This document shows, in pieces, positions 44,581 through 54,649 of a stretch of 64,000 nucleotides of DNA (within the stretch, counting starts at the first letter, position 1; each line of letters begins with the position of its first letter). The DNA is from Ypsolopha sequella (lineage: Eukaryota > Arthropoda > Insecta > Lepidoptera > Ypsolophidae): contig OW203991.1 of NCBI GenBank assembly GCA_934047225.1, positions 1,612,001 through 1,676,000 of the forward strand, given 5' to 3'. The notes beneath the pieces are model-generated. The model ran no database searches. It was not told where the DNA came from and was given only the letters and a program-made list of their open reading frames with translations. The position numbers were made by a program, and so were the translations under genes.

Positions 44581-44753
44581 CAGACACGTAGCCAGGGGGG
44601 CTGGAGGGGCTGAAGCTCCCCTCCCCCTCCATCGCCGAAAATCCAAATATTTCTATAAATGTAACATTTAAAATTTAGCAGATCAGTTTTAATTCATCGA
44701 ATTCCAGCAACAATAGCCTCTTCCGAAGTAGAATTCGAGAGGCTACGTGCCTG
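44581..44753. mobile_element. Small hAT-like MITE
   Basis: CAGACACGTAGCCAGGGG at 44581 faces GGCTACGTGCCTG ending at 44753 (12 of 13 matches). I cannot see a convincing 8-bp duplication, so the class rests on the CAGxCACGTAGCC end. Confidence 0.6.
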
Positions 44754-44796
44754 CAGGGGTTATATAAACACAAGAGGTTAGTAGTTATGTGCAGTT

Positions 44797-45015
44797 TCAT
44801 ACACTGCTTTGTCTAAAATCATAAAAATCTGGTAACATTTTTCGTAGGCTTTTCGTGATTTCTGGTAAAAGATTTTTCGTAATTTTCATTGCTATTTGTA
44901 GAATGTCAAGTGGCGTAAAATACTCTTCAGTATCACTAGTTCGGTCGTTACCCGGGTGAACAATAGCACCAAAACTGGTATGAGGATACATTATGGTGTA
45001 CTGATAAATATTAGC
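44797..45015 (-). CDS. Terminal coding exon of an unknown two-exon (or longer) gene
   Basis: An acceptor TTTTTTTGGGCTCTTAG precedes a 73-codon frame starting ANIYQYTIMYPHTSFGAIV, then HPGNDRTSDTEEYFTPLDI, LQIAMKITKNLLPEITKS and LRKMLPDFYDFRQSSV before TGA at 44797. Phase 0 at the start matches phase 0 at the donor of the exon 46612-46387. Codon use and amino-acid balance look genuine. The C-terminal half is predicted to be helical. I do not recognise the family. Confidence 0.55.
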   Translation of the reverse strand, partial: ANIYQYTIMYPHTSFGAIVHPGNDRTSDTEEYFTPLDILQIAMKITKNLLPEITKSLRKMLPDFYDFRQSSV

Positions 45016-45420
45016 CTAAGAGCCCAAAAAAATATTTTTTCATTATATTTTTTCTATCTTAGTTTTGATATTAAGCTTAACTGTAATTGAAAATGAACAG
45101 TTAATTGTTTTTTACTATTAATTTTCACAAACAGCTTTAAAAAAAGAAAGAAAAATCTGAATGTTAAAAAAAAATGTAGGGTGGCTACTAGGCCAACATT
45201 GATAGTACACCCTAAGGTACTCTCATACCAATGGTGCTAATATTCTCCCGGTAACAGAAAATCTAATATACCGCTCTAAATTATTTGACTATACTGTTGT
45301 CAGATTATCAAAATAAAACCTTTAACCAACAAAAACATACAAAATAATAAATAAATAGCGTAAACTATGGTTAACTCAAGATGTAAATTATGGTGCCAAA
45401 ATCCAGATGTTCACCGCTTA

Positions 45421-45653
45421 TACAATGTGTAACAGAAAGGTGTAACCATATTTGAAGAGCTTATTCAGTCAATGGTTTAGAACAACTTTTACTATGGAAC
45501 AAATGCAATGCCGCTCGACCAAAATGTATGGAAAGGCAGACTTTTCTTTTTGGGATTTCCGGGTTGACCCCAAAGTAAAAGTTGTTCTATTCCATTGACT
45601 GAATAAGCTCTTCAAATATGGTTATGGTTACACTTTTCTCTTACACGTTGTAC
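45421..45653. mobile_element. Foldback MITE A, copy 3 (in the intron)
   Basis: TACAATGTGTAACAGAAAGG to TTACACGTTGTAC; sits in the interval between the two exons of the minus-strand gene. Confidence 0.85.
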
Positions 45654-46386
45654 AAGCCGCAAAAAAAAATGTATTCTTCTTCAGCCGCAATGTTTTTGGT
45701 ACGTATATATCTATTTAAACCTCAGACATGAGTGTGTAGGTAAAATATTCTTTGTCTTCCCATTATAGTTGAAGATTTAAGTATTTTATGGAAAAAAATT
45801 ACATAATTTTTTTTTTCAGTATTTTACGGTGTAGGTGTAGATAAACATAATTTAAAAATAATCTATTATATTAATCATTAAGACGTAAAAAAGTAAAAAC
45901 ACTTCCACAGGTAATAATGGTTTTATTACAATTTTATTTCTTTTAATAAGCCACGTTTTTAAAACGGACTTTCATAATTTTTAGTCATGTGACGTATTTA
46001 ATCTAGCTTATTAGGAAGTTAAATTAAAATCAATAGCAAAAAATGTCTACCGCAAAAAAAAACAAACAGACAAGAAAGTGAGTTAATAAAAAAATGTTTT
46101 TTTTTTTAATACAATTGTTTGTTAAAAATTACTCTAATTTCGAAAAAAAATCCTCGGGTTACTTGAACATCTACGGCAATAGTAAACGAAGAAGTTATTC
46201 TGAATTTTCTGAAGCTTTCCATCCTCATGCTTATTGAAACAGGGCTTGTTGTATTTATCCAAAATTCTATTTTATGTAATTACAAACAGCATTAAAGCTC
46301 AATCGGCCTACGCGTTTTCGGGGTCTTATGGAAACAGATTATTTTTTTATGCTTTATATAATGTTTTTGTTCCTGCTCAAATCTAC

Positions 46387-46612
46387 CTCAGAACTATGTC
46401 TTAGTTTTGAATAATGAAACTGAAAAATGACGGCATATTTAATAAAATCCTCACTTGTTATCATTGTACTACACGCAGATGATAAAGGAATCAAATAAAT
46501 TTCAACCATAGTTTCTATGTCCCCTGTAGCATTCCATGACATTGGTGTCCAGAGGATGGATTTGAGGTTGAATATATTTGCAGATATGCTACATGATAAA
46601 ATTGTATAGGAA
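46387..46612 (-). CDS. Internal coding exon of the same unknown gene
   Basis: Acceptor-like CTGTATCTAATCAAG then a frame SYTILSCSISANIFNLKSIL, WTPMSWNATGDIETMVEIY, LIPLSSACSTMITSEDFIK, YAVIFQFHYSKLRHSSE ending at the donor GAG|GTAGAT (GT at 46386-46385). The 226-nt exon is phase 1 at entry and phase 0 at exit, which fits the next exon. Joined, the two exons give 147 codons to the stop. The acceptor is less certain than the donor. An earlier part of the gene would lie beyond 46612. Confidence 0.5.
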
Positions 46613-46639
46613 CTTGATTAGATACAGTGCGATGATCAT

Positions 46640-47880
46640 TATTTAGATTGCCAGCTGGTTAAAAAAGCTGGTTAAAAAATTTTCCAATATCCAAACTTTA
46701 CCAAAGTTGTAAACTTTCGCATAGGTTTCACAGCTTAACAGACGGCACGATCGGCACAAACAGGGCTTTTCGGTGTAATAGATGTGTAAGTTGTTTTTGT
46801 TTAGTTTATCTTGTTAGAAGGCTCGATGAGGATTAGACCGGACCATTATTAATTAGTCAGGATTCGATGTTGCTGATCTAACTTGGTAATAGGGATAATA
46901 ATGGCGATATTCCCTTCAATACTAAAGGTGGATTGCACCAATATTTAAATCTAGATTTAGTTTGTGAACGGAGTTTAATTTGAAAGAAATGTATAATGAC
47001 GTAAAGTATGAAACCAAAGAGTCGAAAATTGGTGTGATGACGAACAGAACAATTTTTTAGTTATCCAATTAAATTATCATTTTTGCGCGTGGTCTTATTA
47101 ATTTATTCTGGTTTCGGTTATTTCTTATTCTTTTATTGATTTCGATCGGAGAGTGTAGCTCTGAATGTTTTCTTATAAACTTGCAAGACTCAAGTATATA
47201 GATGGATGCGTCTTCTTCTCTAAGCCATTTTCGTCGGTCTCTTGCCACATGTTAGGTTTATATGTTTTTATGATTCATGTGACTTTAGCGAGGCCGAAGG
47301 CCAAGTTGGGTTTCATCTTTTAGTAAGGCTGCAGTGGCTTAGGTGAGGCCGCAGGCGGAGTCATTTTTCCGAAAGAAATGATCGATTAATCTCTGAGTTG
47401 ATACTCTGGTTAAGTATCTTTAACACATCTGAAGCGTCCCCAACCGAAATTTTGTTTTGAGTTTTCGATTTGATCCCCTATAGTAATACTTTGTCTATGC
47501 TTATAGTAAAGTGTTTTTGGCGACGATAAAGGCCGGGCCGTCTTTTTAACCGAATTATTTACCTTCTTAACGTCTTGATCTCTGATTACTTGGTTTTCAC
47601 ACTCTGTGTTAAAAGTTCCACGGCAAAAGAAGTAAAATCTCTAATCGATGATATACCATTACCATTTTGTGGCTACTAAGTTATTCTGTTAATCATCCAT
47701 GTCAATTCTTACATTCTTTAATGATTGTTTTACTGCTGCAATAATATTATTTGTTGTTTATTTATTTGGTACATTTATAGGATATTTTTCTCATTTTGTG
47801 GTTCCTAGTTTTTTTTTAACAACCTGTTTAAAGCCCGTTTACACTCTTCGGATTCTTTATTTTTTTCAGGTAAGGGGACG
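46640..47880. other. Unassigned; GAGGCCGAAGGCC motifs
   Basis: AGCGAGGCCGAAGGCCAAG (47287) and GTGAGGCCGCAGGCGGAG (47343) echo the motif of the piggyBac cargo at 9.1-9.7 kb. No exon of the upstream gene part could be identified. Confidence 0.4.
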
Positions 47881-47883
47881 TAT

Positions 47884-48129
47884 ACAAATTACGTAACGCA
47901 TCATTCTCAAATGTTTACCTTCCCCCTCCGCTTACGTACCTGAACGATAACGTCTGGCTGGGACACAAACCAACCATTCCGTAAAGTAACGAGTGCTTTG
48001 TAAAAATAATTGAGCTTGAAAATTGTGAAGTGACACACACCTTGACCCCCTGTCCACCCCAAACGCACCAGGAGCGTAAAGCCTGGCAAAACAACTCTCC
48101 TTACTCCAAAATTGCGTTACGTAATTTGT
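47884..48129. mobile_element. MITE with 17-bp perfect terminal repeats
   Basis: ACAAATTACGTAACGCA (47884-47900) and its exact complement (48113-48129). Interior ACCTTGACCCCCTGTCC and CTTCCCCCTCCGCTTACG are typical of a widespread arthropod MITE type. Outer boundaries may extend a few bases more. Confidence 0.75.
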
Positions 48130-48304
48130 GTGTAACCCCGAGCAGTTTAAGCTATTAGCAACGTTCAATGGATACTTTTCCATTTTATCAGTCTTTGGTA
48201 TTTTTGTACAACCTGTAATAGCGAATCATCATCAATCGTTTGAGACCTCGTTCATCAAAATCACTAGATTAGATAACCTTACACTAGGTTAATAATTTGC
48301 AATA

Positions 48305-48405
48305 TTCCGCTAAACAGAAGCGGAATGTTTAGCGGAATTTTGCAAATTATTAATATATCCACAAATTCATGATGGACTTCTGCAAAGTAACGCCTTTTTC
48401 AATAA
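48305..48405. repeat. 12-bp hairpin plus the segment shared with 10801-10864
   Basis: TTCCGCTAAACA (48305-48316) and TGTTTAGCGGAA (48326-48337) are perfect inverted arms; then TGCAAATTATTAATATATCC and AAGTAACGCCTTTTTCAATA as at 10.8 kb. Confidence 0.8.
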
Positions 48406-48445
48406 AGATATCTTTTAATTGTATTGCTCTTAGGTATTCTTTTTA

Positions 48446-49031
48446 CAGTGCGCGCCAATCTTTTAGTCGCCTCTGAAGCTAGCCCCAAGAATCGACGCAT
48501 TAGCCGTTTTACGGTGTCAGGGGGACGTTACAGGAGCGAGGGCGCGGAGCACACCCGCCTGCATGCCGCACCACACCCCCCGCTCGCCGTTCGGCAGGTG
48601 TCAACACTATGCGTTAGTGTTAGTGCTACGTCCGTACACTACACACGCGCGCGTTGCATGAAAAGTACGTTCGTGGAAAAAATTCTATGATTCGTTAAGT
48701 TAATCGTTGAATCTGTTTGTGTTGCCTTTATTTGTTGTTTTATTGATTTAGTTTGTTAAAGTTTATTGTTGTTGTTATGCCTCGCGGTCGTTATAACGTT
48801 TTAAGGCGACAATGTAGGAAAATGGTGTTTATATTAATTTGTTTTAATTAAACAGTTAAGATTGCACTAAAATACTAATATATATTAAATAGGTAGGTAC
48901 AACAAGTACACCTTCCCACTTAAAGTAAACATTTAATAGTCAACCGTTCATATTATTGTTTCCTTGACTGTACCTGCGCAAGCTTGCACTCGTAACTCAA
49001 TCAGTGGCGACTAAAAGATTGGCGCGCACTA
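48446..49031. mobile_element. TA-flanked transposon, 586 bp, GC-rich left half
   Basis: Left AGTGCGCGCCAATCTTTTAG and right inverted CTAAAAGATTGGCGCGCACT give terminal repeats of about 26 bp; TA at 48444-48445 and 49032-49033. The left 240 bp are CpG-rich (CACACCCGCCTGCATGCCGC, ACACACGCGCGCG). At about 48777 an ATG opens MPRGRYNVLRRQCRK before a stop, possibly a vestige of a coding region. Confidence 0.75.
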
Positions 49032-49136
49032 TACAATCTGTATACAGCCTTTATCACCCGGAATAACATAAGAAAGGATTTTAACTATATCACTCACTTT
49101 TAAATCGGTTCAAGCATTAAGAAGATATCCTACTAA

Positions 49137-50148
49137 TCCTACTAATATTATAAATGCGAAAGTTTGGATGAATGGATGGATGGATGTTTGTTACTCCTTT
49201 ACGCCGTAACTACCGAACCGATTGGGCTGAAACTTTGCACAAATGTAGTTCTAGACCTGAAATAAGATTACTTTTATCCCATAAATCAGTTCCCACGGGG
49301 TGGCAATGGGGTGTAAAGTTCCTATAGAAAAGTGATGGAATGTTACTCCTTCACGCCGTATCTACTGAATTCTAGACCTAGAATAAGATATAGGCTACTT
49401 TTTATCCCATAAATTAGTTCCCATGGGGTGGCAATGGGGTGTAAAGTTCCTATAGAAAAGTGATGAAATGTTACTCCTTCACGCCGTATCTACTGAATTC
49501 TAGACCTAGAATAAGATATAAGCTACTTTTTATCCCATAAATCAGTTCCCACGGGGTGGCAATGGGGTGTGAATTTCCTATAGAAAAGTGATGGAATGTT
49601 ACTCCTTCACGCCGTATCTACTGAATTCTAGACCTAGAATAAGATATAGGCTACTTTTTATCCCATAAATTAGTTCCCATGGGGTGGCAATGGGGTGTAA
49701 AGTTCCTATAGAAAAGTGATGGAATGTTACTCCTTCACGCCGTATCTACTGAATTCTAGACCTAGAATAAGATATAAGCTACTTTTTATCCCATAAATCA
49801 GTTCCCACGGGGTGGCAATGGGGTGTGAATTTCCTATAGAAAAGTGATGGAATGTTACTCCTTCACGCCGTATCTACTGAATTCTAGACCTAGAATAAGA
49901 TATAGGCTACTTTTTATTCCATAAATCAGTTGCCATGGGAACAAGAAAAAGTGTCGCTCAGAGACGTGGCTCGGCCTTCAGCCTCGCCAAACATATTATA
50001 CTAGGGGATTAAATCAGTTATCAAAGACTTTCAAAGATACATTAGCAGAATATTAATTCAGAAAACAAAAAATTGTGTCGATTAAAATTTGATTATCTGT
50101 CTTAACAAAAACTAAACCAACGCGGGCGAAGCCGCGGGCAAAAGCTAG
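49137..50148 (+). mobile_element. Non-autonomous Helitron with internal tandem array
   Basis: 5' end TCCTACTAATATTATAAATG (a classic lepidopteran Helitron start) preceded by A; 3' hairpin CGCGGGCGAAGCCGCGGGC then AAAAGCTAG followed by T. Insertion between A and T without duplication fits the Helitron rule. It lacks Rep/helicase coding and carries the 128-bp array at 49193-49960. Confidence 0.85.
49193..49960 (+). repeat. 128-bp tandem repeat with alternating variants
   Basis: CCTATAGAAAAGTGATG starts at 49321, 49449, 49577, 49705 and 49833, exactly 128 bp apart, with a divergent unit before and after. Variant 1 (ATAGGCTAC, AAATTAG, CCATGGGG, GTAAAGTTCC) alternates with variant 2 (ATAAGCTAC, AAATCAG, CCACGGGG, GTGAATTTCC), giving a 256-bp higher-order unit. 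Confidence 0.95.
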
Positions 50149-50874
50149 TAGTGGAATAAAGAAACGGATAAACATACATACATACATGAACTCTGAAAAC
50201 AATACACTCTTTTTTTCGGGCAGTCTGTACCCGTACTGTATGGTGGTACGGAACCTTTTGTGCGCGAGTTCGCCTCGCACTTGCCCCAATATTTTAAACT
50301 CGCACTCGTGTTTGAATAACCTTTGTTCTGTACCACTTTGATAAACTACTATTACATTATACATGGTGTTATAATGTTACTTTTATTTACTGAAACCATA
50401 AATATTTAAACTGAACAAGTTTCTCAAGCCTGTTGAAGCCCAAACTTCATAATATACAGGTTTGACTTTCAAAACAAACAAAAACATTGTTTGTCAGAAA
50501 AGTAAGTTGAAACTGAGGATCGATTTTCAAAACAAAAACAAACTGTGACGCCCATAAAATATATTGTTCATAATAAAATATTGCTTGAATTGGGTATACC
50601 TAAATTTAGCTATGAATTTTATATGTCAATAAATATATTTATCAATCAAACATAATTCACAAATGAAATGTTGTTGCCTACATAGTACGTAGTTTGTATT
50701 TCAAAATTCGTTTTTTTTTTCGATCCGTGAATCTTATCACTTACCAAGCCTCCAGTATGAATTTGGCTACGTAGTTTAATGTCTGTGTATATAAAACAGT
50801 TCCGTGACTGACTGACTGACAGACAACGCACAGTTAATAGCTGAAAATAGTAACATGAAATTTTCCTTAACACT
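50149..50874. other. Unassigned sequence
   Basis: GACTGACTGACTGACAGAC at 50805-50823 suggests degraded Helitron interior. No gene supported. Confidence 0.35.
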
Positions 50875-51362
50875 TAAGAGGATGGCCTAGCAACTTTTTT
50901 TATTACCCGTCCAGCACAATAAGTCTAATGGTAAAGACCTTATTTGCTTTTCATAGAGGCGATTATATGTTGGCTCATTGGCCTCTTGTTCTTGGACGCG
51001 TAATACTACTGATCACGCAGCGAAACAATAAATTGGTCTGTTTTTAGCTAATACTGAAATATTTTGTAGGGAAAAATATTGGATTTAGGTAAGATCCCTT
51101 CATATTTCTATTGCCTATTTTATAAAAGAAATCAAGTTGATCTCTTAACCGCGTTTTTGAAACGAACGTTTGAAAACAAAAAAAAAAGGGTGGAATAAAT
51201 TTTTTTGACAAATGTATAAATCTCAAAACATTGTTTATAGGTGGAATCCCTATATAAAAGATCGATAAATCAAATATATTATCTTCAATATGAGGAGAAA
51301 CCTAGTTTCTTCCAATGAACCTTTGAAAACCTGTTGTTGTTAATGTTCTAGCGTCAGGTGTC
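50875..51362 (+). repeat. Dispersed repeat D, copy 2
   Basis: Colinear with 33285-33760; ends at GCGTCAGGTGTCCC, some 20 bp before the inverted Helitron 3' end. Confidence 0.8.
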
Positions 51363-51382
51363 CCGTTAAGAATTATTGCTCA

Positions 51383-51640
51383 CTAGCTTTTTCCCGCTGC
51401 TTAGCCCGCGTTGATTTAGTTTTTGTGAAGACCATCGAATCTGTCAATATTTTTCGGACCCTAAATTTTATAGAACGTATTTATTTCGATTCTGGTTTGG
51501 ACAAAACCATTAATTGTTCTCTAAATTGATCCTCTGTAAAATTGTCTTTGTTGAAGCCAGAGGCCGAGCAGTGTTTCCGAACAAAATAATTTCTTGACCT
51601 CTTGTTAGATCCCCAAGGGTAAAGTGTCTTTGGCGAGAAA
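51383..51640 (-). mobile_element. Helitron 3' end, reverse orientation
   Basis: CTAGCTTTTTCCCGCTGCTTAG then CCCGCGTTGATTTAG is the complement of a Helitron terminus (AACGCGGGCTAAGCAGCGGG, AAAAAGCTAG). The far end is not identified. Confidence 0.6.
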
Positions 51641-52320
51641 AAAGAGAAAAAATATATGAATATATCTAAATATATGTATATATATGTTTATATATTATAT
51701 AATATTAAAACAAATGATAGACATTATTTTTATTATTTTTATATTAAACCCATACAAGACGACAAAGAGACGACATATTCAGATGGCAGGGGCTTAAAGC
51801 CCTTAATATCGCCAAATGGGTACTTTCTAAAGCCTACTCCTCTTTTATGGCCTAACCAAAAATATTGAAAAAATGTATTATGGATTATCAACTTTAGGAC
51901 AACATATGCAAAATTTTTCTTTTTCGTACCACCAAAACTTCTATATGAAAAATTGTTTCAACTGAATGGTGTTTTTTTGGCTTGAATTTCCTACTGCTCC
52001 TAAGCGGCTTAGGTGATTTAATTAATTTATGCTTTGATAAATAGATAAACTTGATAGCTATAAATATAACATAGAATTATTCAATCTAACAATGACGCCC
52101 ATGTGAAAAGTATTATTTTCTCCTATTTTGCCCTTTCAAGGACGCAGCGAGCGTCGTAACAGCCACCACGCATTGTGCACTGATTTGAACGTTATTTCAA
52201 TGTCGTTTCCGTCGATATTCATACAGACAAACATTGAGCTGCTAATTTGGCGACGGTAATCGCCTTAAGCCGGCCCCCTGCCACGACCGGTTTCTTATGG
52301 GTTTAATATAAAATTATATT
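51641..52320. other. Unassigned AT-rich sequence
   Basis: A TATATA-rich tract (51650-51710) and a GC-richer patch near 52130-52300 (GACGCAGCGAGCGTCG). Nothing further. Confidence 0.35.
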
Positions 52321-52398
52321 AAGACTACATATGTCTGTACAAATATAATACTATTGTAAAAATAAATAAACAATCTGCAACATTGTCTGCCTCTGAAA

Positions 52399-52490
52399 GC
52401 AGCAATGAAACCTTAATCAAAGGTCAAGACAGGATAGCTCCGAGCAGAACCAACGCTGCTACTCTGCCATCAGACAATAGACGATACTAG
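52399..52490 (+). CDS. Possible terminal exon (weak)
   Basis: After TTGTCTGCCTCTGAAAG a frame reads SNETLIKGQDRIAPSRTNA and ATLPSDNRRY to TAG at 52488-52490. The open frame extends upstream to about 52321. Composition is hydrophilic and plausible for coding, but the splice context is ordinary and the stretch is short. Confidence 0.2.
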
Positions 52491-52559
52491 ATGACTAACT
52501 CAACTAAGTATTGTTGGACCCGCTAGAGAAGCTGGCTGCTTCAGTATCCATAGGCATGT

Positions 52560-52745
52560 TAAGCGGTTGGTATATTTATACTCGAAATACGGCGATAGGG
52601 CTCACCACCCATCACGTTTGGAACGTAATAATCGTCGGTGAAAAGCGGGTATACCAAGCTAGTGGTGTGGACAGTGACTTGCATTTCACAGTTCACATTT
52701 GGGAACATCAGCCCCTCGGGATTCATGTCACTACGATAGTGTATG
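52560..52745 (+). repeat. SINE body copy
   Basis: AATACGGCGATAGGGCTCAC, CCACCCATCACGTTTGG, AATAATCGTCGGTGAAAAG, TTGCATTTCACAGTTCAC, CCCCTCGGGATTCATG: best-preserved body in the window. Confidence 0.7.
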
Positions 52746-52889
52746 TATGTTATTGTGTATTTTGAAAAAGATTCTTAGTTTTTAAATACGTCACAGTTTA
52801 GAGTTTTTTTGTAACCGTGTTCGATTACCGCACGTTTTACTCTAGACATTTAGCAAATGAGAGCTAGGCCGAAAAAGGTGTAACCCCTC

Positions 52890-53118
52890 GGCCACAGCTT
52901 CAGGCTTCGAAAGGCGCGCCAAGCGGTGCTTCTTGCGTATAGAGGCGGCCATGGGTCGCCGCTCGCGCGTCTTGTCCGGCTTCGAGTGACTTGTGCTCTC
53001 GCGACGGTGGTGTGTGGGGAGGCGGGCGATTGAAACAGTGATCGAGCGCCCAGGACGAACCTAGTGTCAGGTGCTTTGAGCGAGCGAGCGCGCTATACAT
53101 GAAGGCGCCGACGGGTGT
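52890..53118. repeat. GC-rich element, partial copy 2
   Basis: CCACAGCTTCAGGCTTCG, GCGGCCATGGGTCGCC, GAGCGAGCGAGCGCGCTATA follow 43083-43330 closely; the right arm is missing. Confidence 0.75.
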
Positions 53119-53695
53119 CTTATTTTTTATTAAGTAAAACTAAATGGTTAATGGAAATGCTCATAATCATCAGAGGTTTGTTACCTACCTTAAAGGAACG
53201 TAACAAAGAGCAGTATAAACAACATTATTTTATATTTTTTGTGACAAAAGCATGATTTTTATTTAATTTTACGTAGTCTATTTTGATTTTGTATTTTGTA
53301 TAACCTAAGACTATTATATCGATGCATTTTATATGAAACTTTAAAAAATCTCGGTTCAAAATTCACAATTTTAGAAACTTTATGGTTGCTGGAGAAATGA
53401 ACACTTCAATATTCATCTATAGCTGAGTCCACTTAGATTACAGAGTTTCTAAAGGCTTCTCCTGAATACTCCAAGATCAATAACTAAGCAGGTACGGTAG
53501 ATACCTATAGTCTGAGAAGTTAGATTATATTTTCTTCGTTAAATGAACTAAATTTTAGGTGTATTTTTAGAAGTAAAAATATTACAAACAGGCGTCACAA
53601 ATGCTGCGTTTTCTTAGTTCAGACTAAAAAGTTTGGTTTATTTTAATATACCTGTAAAGTAAAATTTCAACTGCTCCATTAATTAGATGTATAAG
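53119..53695. other. Unassigned AT-rich sequence
   Basis: No element or gene recognised. Confidence 0.35.
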
Positions 53696-53699
53696 GTTT

Positions 53700-54111
53700 A
53701 TAGTAGTTTATGCTACAAGAGCGAAAAGGAATAAATTATGAGGACGATAACGTAACCGAGTAATTTATTGCTCTTACGCCCGTGTATCATACTACGTTTT
53801 TCAATGGATAGTGTGAGGAACTAAAACAAATATAATCAAAGAAAACAATTTAATTATGTATTAAAATTGAAAGTTACATTGTTACAATTTTGCAAGTTAA
53901 TGATTGGCTCAAAAGGACTGTATCCAGAGCCGTTAAACAGTGGGAAAAAAAGTATAACATTTATGGTACACAGGAAAGGTTGCATGTTAGCCAACTTCTC
54001 GTAAATACATTTAAAAAATAATAATAATAATGCCCTAGGGTAAAATAATCGACTTTCTGTTCGGTTATGATGCATAAAAAGTGGGCGTTTACGAGCACTT
54101 CCATTGAAAAA
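53700..54111 (-). mobile_element. Foldback MITE, family C, copy 4
   Basis: TAGTAGTTTATGCTACAAG to CCATTGAAAAA. Relative to other copies the ACACGAGCG core is deleted, while an extra AATTTAATTATG.. stretch is present near 53850. Confidence 0.8.
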
Positions 54112-54600
54112 TATATTTATTAGTATTTATAAGTGTCACTGATATCTTGAGCCAAGAACCAGAAAGAAAAAGCGTCCCAGCCACCCGTCTGCCGCCCGCC
54201 TAACTAAGGGCACTACCTCTAGGGCGGGCGCCCGCTGAATTTTTAACGAACATGCCTTCATCCAAATTGAAAAAGAAACCGCTGTGCATAAATTCGGCCG
54301 CAATGACTGAGCGAGATTTCTGCTCTTCTTGACGTTACGCAAAAAAGGCCCGCGTAGTTTGTTTTCTTTTAGAGATATTACGGTTTTGTTTGTAATTTTA
54401 CGAAACATATTTGGATATTGTGTTTTTAGGCAAAACCCTTCGAGAGAATGAAGTGGTTACAATGTTTACTCTAAGTAAACATATCTAAAATATGAGTTCC
54501 ATTTTCCGTTTTGCTTCATTTTTGAAAAGTCATCTTGAATTATGAATTTGTGATGTCTCGTAGTTCACAAAGTTGTAACGTTACTAACGTCATATGTTTA
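54112..54600. other. Unassigned; short GC-rich patch
   Basis: 54170-54240 is GC-rich (CCACCCGTCTGCCGCCCG, AGGGCGGGCGCCCGC) and yields a minus-strand frame of 90 codons that I do not recognise. Confidence 0.3.
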
Positions 54601-54649
54601 TTAAAGAGCTTGCGTAACATATTTATATATTAATCGAAATGTAAACTCT

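Noticed and set aside
51656..51868. 70-codon ORF after the TATATA tract
   Set aside because: Short, AT-driven, and no recognised similarity; not listed as a gene.
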